Shown one piece after another: positions 32,988 to 35,043 of a DNA stretch of 35,043 nt. Below the pieces are notes generated by a model, which was not told the origin of the DNA, did not search any database, and saw nothing but the letters and a program-made list of their open reading frames with translations. Position 1 is the first letter of the stretch, and every line of letters starts with the position of its first letter. The position numbers were made by a program, and so were the translations under genes. Origin of the DNA: Hydrococcus sp. Prado102 (lineage in GTDB: Bacteria > Cyanobacteriota > Cyanobacteriia > Cyanobacteriales > Microcystaceae); the NCBI GenBank assembly GCA_025454425.1, contig JALOOL010000016.1, forward strand, positions 1-35,043, read 5' to 3'.

Positions 32988-35043
32988 CTAAAGCCTATAA
33001 ATTTTCCAAATTTTAATGGTTTTATCCTTACTTCCACTAACTAATCGATCGTTATGACTAAAGACAACAGAAGATACCCAATCTGAATGAGCAAAAAGAG
33101 TGACAAGTTCTACATTGCTTTTTATATCCCATAATTTAATAATTCCATCGCTACTACCACTAGCAAGTATCTCTCCATCAGGGCTAAAAGCAATAGAAAT
33201 AATTTGATCTGAATGCTCAAAAAGAGTACGGATTTCCTTGCCATTCCATGTATTCCAAAGTTTCACAGTTCCGTCACTACTACCACTAGCGAGGGTTTTT
33301 GCATCGGGACTAAAGGTAATAGAGCGAACTACATTTGAATGTCCATTGAGAGTATAAATTTCTTTGCCTTCATTCACATTCCAGATCTTAATAGTGTTAT
33401 CTCCACTACCACTAGCAACAAGCTGTCCATCAGGACTAAAAACAACGGAGTGAATAATGTTTGTATGACCAGAAAGGGTACGAGTTTCTTTGCCATTCCA
33501 TGCGTTCCAAAGTTTGATAGTTTTGTCACTACTACCACTAGCAACAAGCTGTCCATCAGGACTGAATACAACAGAGTTAACTGCTTTGACATGACCAAAA
33601 AAGGTACAAATTTCTAGTTTGCTTTCAACCCACCAAAGTTTGATAGTGTTGTCACTACTACCACTAGCAACAATTTCTCCATCTGCACTAAAAGCAATGG
33701 AATTAATCACACCTGTACGTCCCATCCAGTTATGAATTATATTATACGGTTGATTAATTAAAATTTGATCGCGGAGTTGCTCGTTAGATATATCCCAGAA
33801 TTCGATTTTATTATCATTAGCGTTTAAAGGATTTATAGGAGGAAAAAAGTTCAACTTAATATCTCCACCACCACTGCCTATTATTTGCTTATTTTTGTTG
33901 AAATCAAGAGCAAGAATAGCTTTATTTGAATTTGTGATTTTTGACTTTAAAGATATTTCAGTAATAGCAGATTTTTCAATACGATCTTTATCTTCATCAC
34001 TGAGATTGCATTCTAATTGAATTTGCTTTAAATAAATAAAAAAATCTTCGTTTAAAAAAGGATAAAATTGAATTTTTGAAATGAACTCTTGCTTATATCT
34101 TTCGACTCTGTTTTCGTATCGCTGTATTTTTTCTTGATGTCTAACTTTGGCTTGCTCAATAATTGGAGCTTGAATTTTTTCTATATCTTCTGGTTTCAGA
34201 TGATGATTTTGCTGTAACTCTTTTAGCTCTATTTGTGATGTTTCTGATAAAGGATATTGAGTATCAATTAAGTTAGTTAAAACATTTTTATAATCTTTCA
34301 AGGCTTGATTATATTTCTGATATTTATCAATCATTTTTTTTTGAATTTGGCTAGCCTCAGCATTTGAAAGTTCTAAAACATCTCGAAGAGCGTTTAATTC
34401 TTCTTGAGTATGTATAGAAATTTCGTCATTATTGTTATCACAAATTATTTCAAATACTACTTGCTTATATTTATCTTGAGCTAGTTTAATTTTTTTCTGT
34501 TCTTCTTCAATAATTCTATTGGCATTTTCTTCTGAAATCTCATTATATTTTTTTTCTGTCTCTTCTTTCAAAAGAGCTTTTTTTACTACCGATAAACTAG
34601 GAGTGTCTAAAAATTTATCGATCTTATTTAGATCTGTAGCCGTATCTAGATTTTTTCTCTCTTCTTTAAAAAAATCCTGAACTTTTTTTCTATATTCTTG
34701 GAATACAATTATAGATTTCGCAATATCGACTTTTATATCCTGTTCTTGTGAGGGAAAGATTGGAACTTCATAAGGAGAAATTATGGTTTCTTTTTTTAAT
34801 AATATTGGTTTCAAATGTTCTGGAATATCTCTTTGTTCTATTTCAGCCTCAGCACCAATAAACACTAACTCGCGAGCGTCTGCTGAAGCAGCCGAGCGCA
34901 TTCTTGAAATTATATGAGGACTATCTTGAAGTTGAATTGCATTGCAACCAAACTTGAAACTGTGATCGAGCGATTTTCCAAATGCTAAAGCTCGATAGAA
35001 ACCCGTAGCAAAGGCAATAGCTGCTTTATCTTGTATTTCCTGA
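32988..35043 (-). CDS. CHAT-like/coiled-coil/WD40 protein, 5' end outside the window
   Basis: The frame stays open to the window edge, so the true start lies beyond 35043 and the ATG at 34901 is internal. The first 47 visible residues (AIAFATGFYRALAFGKSLDHSF, FGCNAIQLQ) resemble the end of a CHAT caspase-like domain. IPEHLKPILLKK appears ~32 residues later instead of immediately, implying an insertion of about 30 residues. A long charged coiled coil (~350 residues) follows. Then come six clear WD40 repeats plus one degenerate (each SxxF.PDG..LASGS.D.TIKLW), enough for a seven-bladed propeller. Cyanobacterial CHAT-WD40 proteins are thought to act in protein-sensing or cell-death-like signalling. 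The gene is AT-rich and lacks GCGATCGC, unlike DISARM next to it, so a separate origin is likely. Confidence 0.85.
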   Translation of the reverse strand, partial: QEIQDKAAIAFATGFYRALAFGKSLDHSFKFGCNAIQLQDSPHIISRMRSAASADARELVFIGAEAEIEQRDIPEHLKPILLKKETIISPYEVPIFPSQEQDIKVDIAKSIIVFQEYRKKVQDFFKEERKNLDTATDLNKIDKFLDTPSLSVVKKALLKEETEKKYNEISEENANRIIEEEQKKIKLAQDKYKQVVFEIICDNNNDEISIHTQEELNALRDVLELSNAEASQIQKKMIDKYQKYNQALKDYKNVLTNLIDTQYPLSETSQIELKELQQNHHLKPEDIEKIQAPIIEQAKVRHQEKIQRYENRVERYKQEFISKIQFYPFLNEDFFIYLKQIQLECNLSDEDKDRIEKSAITEISLKSKITNSNKAILALDFNKNKQIIGSGGGDIKLNFFPPINPLNANDNKIEFWDISNEQLRDQILINQPYNIIHNWMGRTGVINSIAFSADGEIVASGSSDNTIKLWWVESKLEICTFFGHVKAVNSVVFSPDGQLVASGSSDKTIKLWNAWNGKETRTLSGHTNIIHSVVFSPDGQLVASGSGDNTIKIWNVNEGKEIYTLNGHSNVVRSITFSPDAKTLASGSSDGTVKLWNTWNGKEIRTLFEHSDQIISIAFSPDGEILASGSSDGIIKLWDIKSNVELVTLFAHSDWVSSVVFSHNDRLVSGSKDKTIKIWKIYRL

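Noticed and set aside
33000..33740. Regular ~120-base DNA repeats
   Set aside because: They are the coding units of WD40 blades, in frame in the minus-strand gene, not an independent repeat array.

Overview
This window looks like cyanobacterial DNA. The octamer GCGATCGC (HIP1) recurs along most of it, and the gene content is typical of filamentous or colonial cyanobacteria: TPR, WD40/CHAT-type and DUF559 proteins, and CCCCC/GGGGG palindromic repeats. The left half looks like a plasmid or integrated-plasmid backbone. The right half is an almost complete class 1 DISARM anti-phage locus. No rRNA, tRNA or CRISPR array was seen.

Left part (1-8.7 kb). A TPR protein comes first. It is followed by a minus-strand mobilisation module: a VirD4/TrwB-type coupling protein, then a MobF (TrwC-type) relaxase. 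Both appear to carry in-frame internal losses of conserved segments. An IS5-family remnant with matching terminal repeats and a 4-bp target duplication (CTAA) follows. Next is a repeat-bearing non-coding region, then a divergent three-gene plus-strand operon: a small presumed DNA-binding protein, a ParA-like ATPase, and a coiled-coil membrane protein. The layout resembles trw | oriT | stbABC of IncW plasmids, or traKLM of IncP.

Middle part (8.7-16.2 kb). This is a run of small minus-strand genes: SLOG/YpsA-like, a Phd/ParE-type toxin-antitoxin pair, a SAP/HeH-like protein, an orphan N6-adenine-type methyltransferase, and several unknowns. Many share a TGAAAAC-type motif just upstream of their start codon. 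Tandem 74-bp repeats (9.24-9.46 kb) and a non-coding repeat region (11.2-11.76 kb) lie among them. The palindromic A-tract AAAATTTT occurs 22 times between 2.6 and 12.45 kb and nowhere else in the window.

Right part (16.5-32.9 kb). DISARM class 1 runs on the plus strand: drmD (SNF2 helicase), drmMI (adenine methylase), drmA (helicase), drmB (DUF1998) and drmC (PLD nuclease). The methylase should mark self DNA, and DrmA/DrmB/DrmD with DrmC should act on unmarked incoming DNA. Three minus-strand genes sit between drmMI and drmA: a DUF559 endonuclease, a DUF3037 protein and a HipA-like kinase. They split the locus into two transcription units. CCCCC-type palindromic repeats punctuate the drmD-DUF3037 interval, and two different repeats have entered the drmMI reading frame. 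The window ends in a 5'-truncated, AT-rich, HIP1-free gene on the minus strand, with a CHAT-like tail, a coiled coil and a WD40 propeller.
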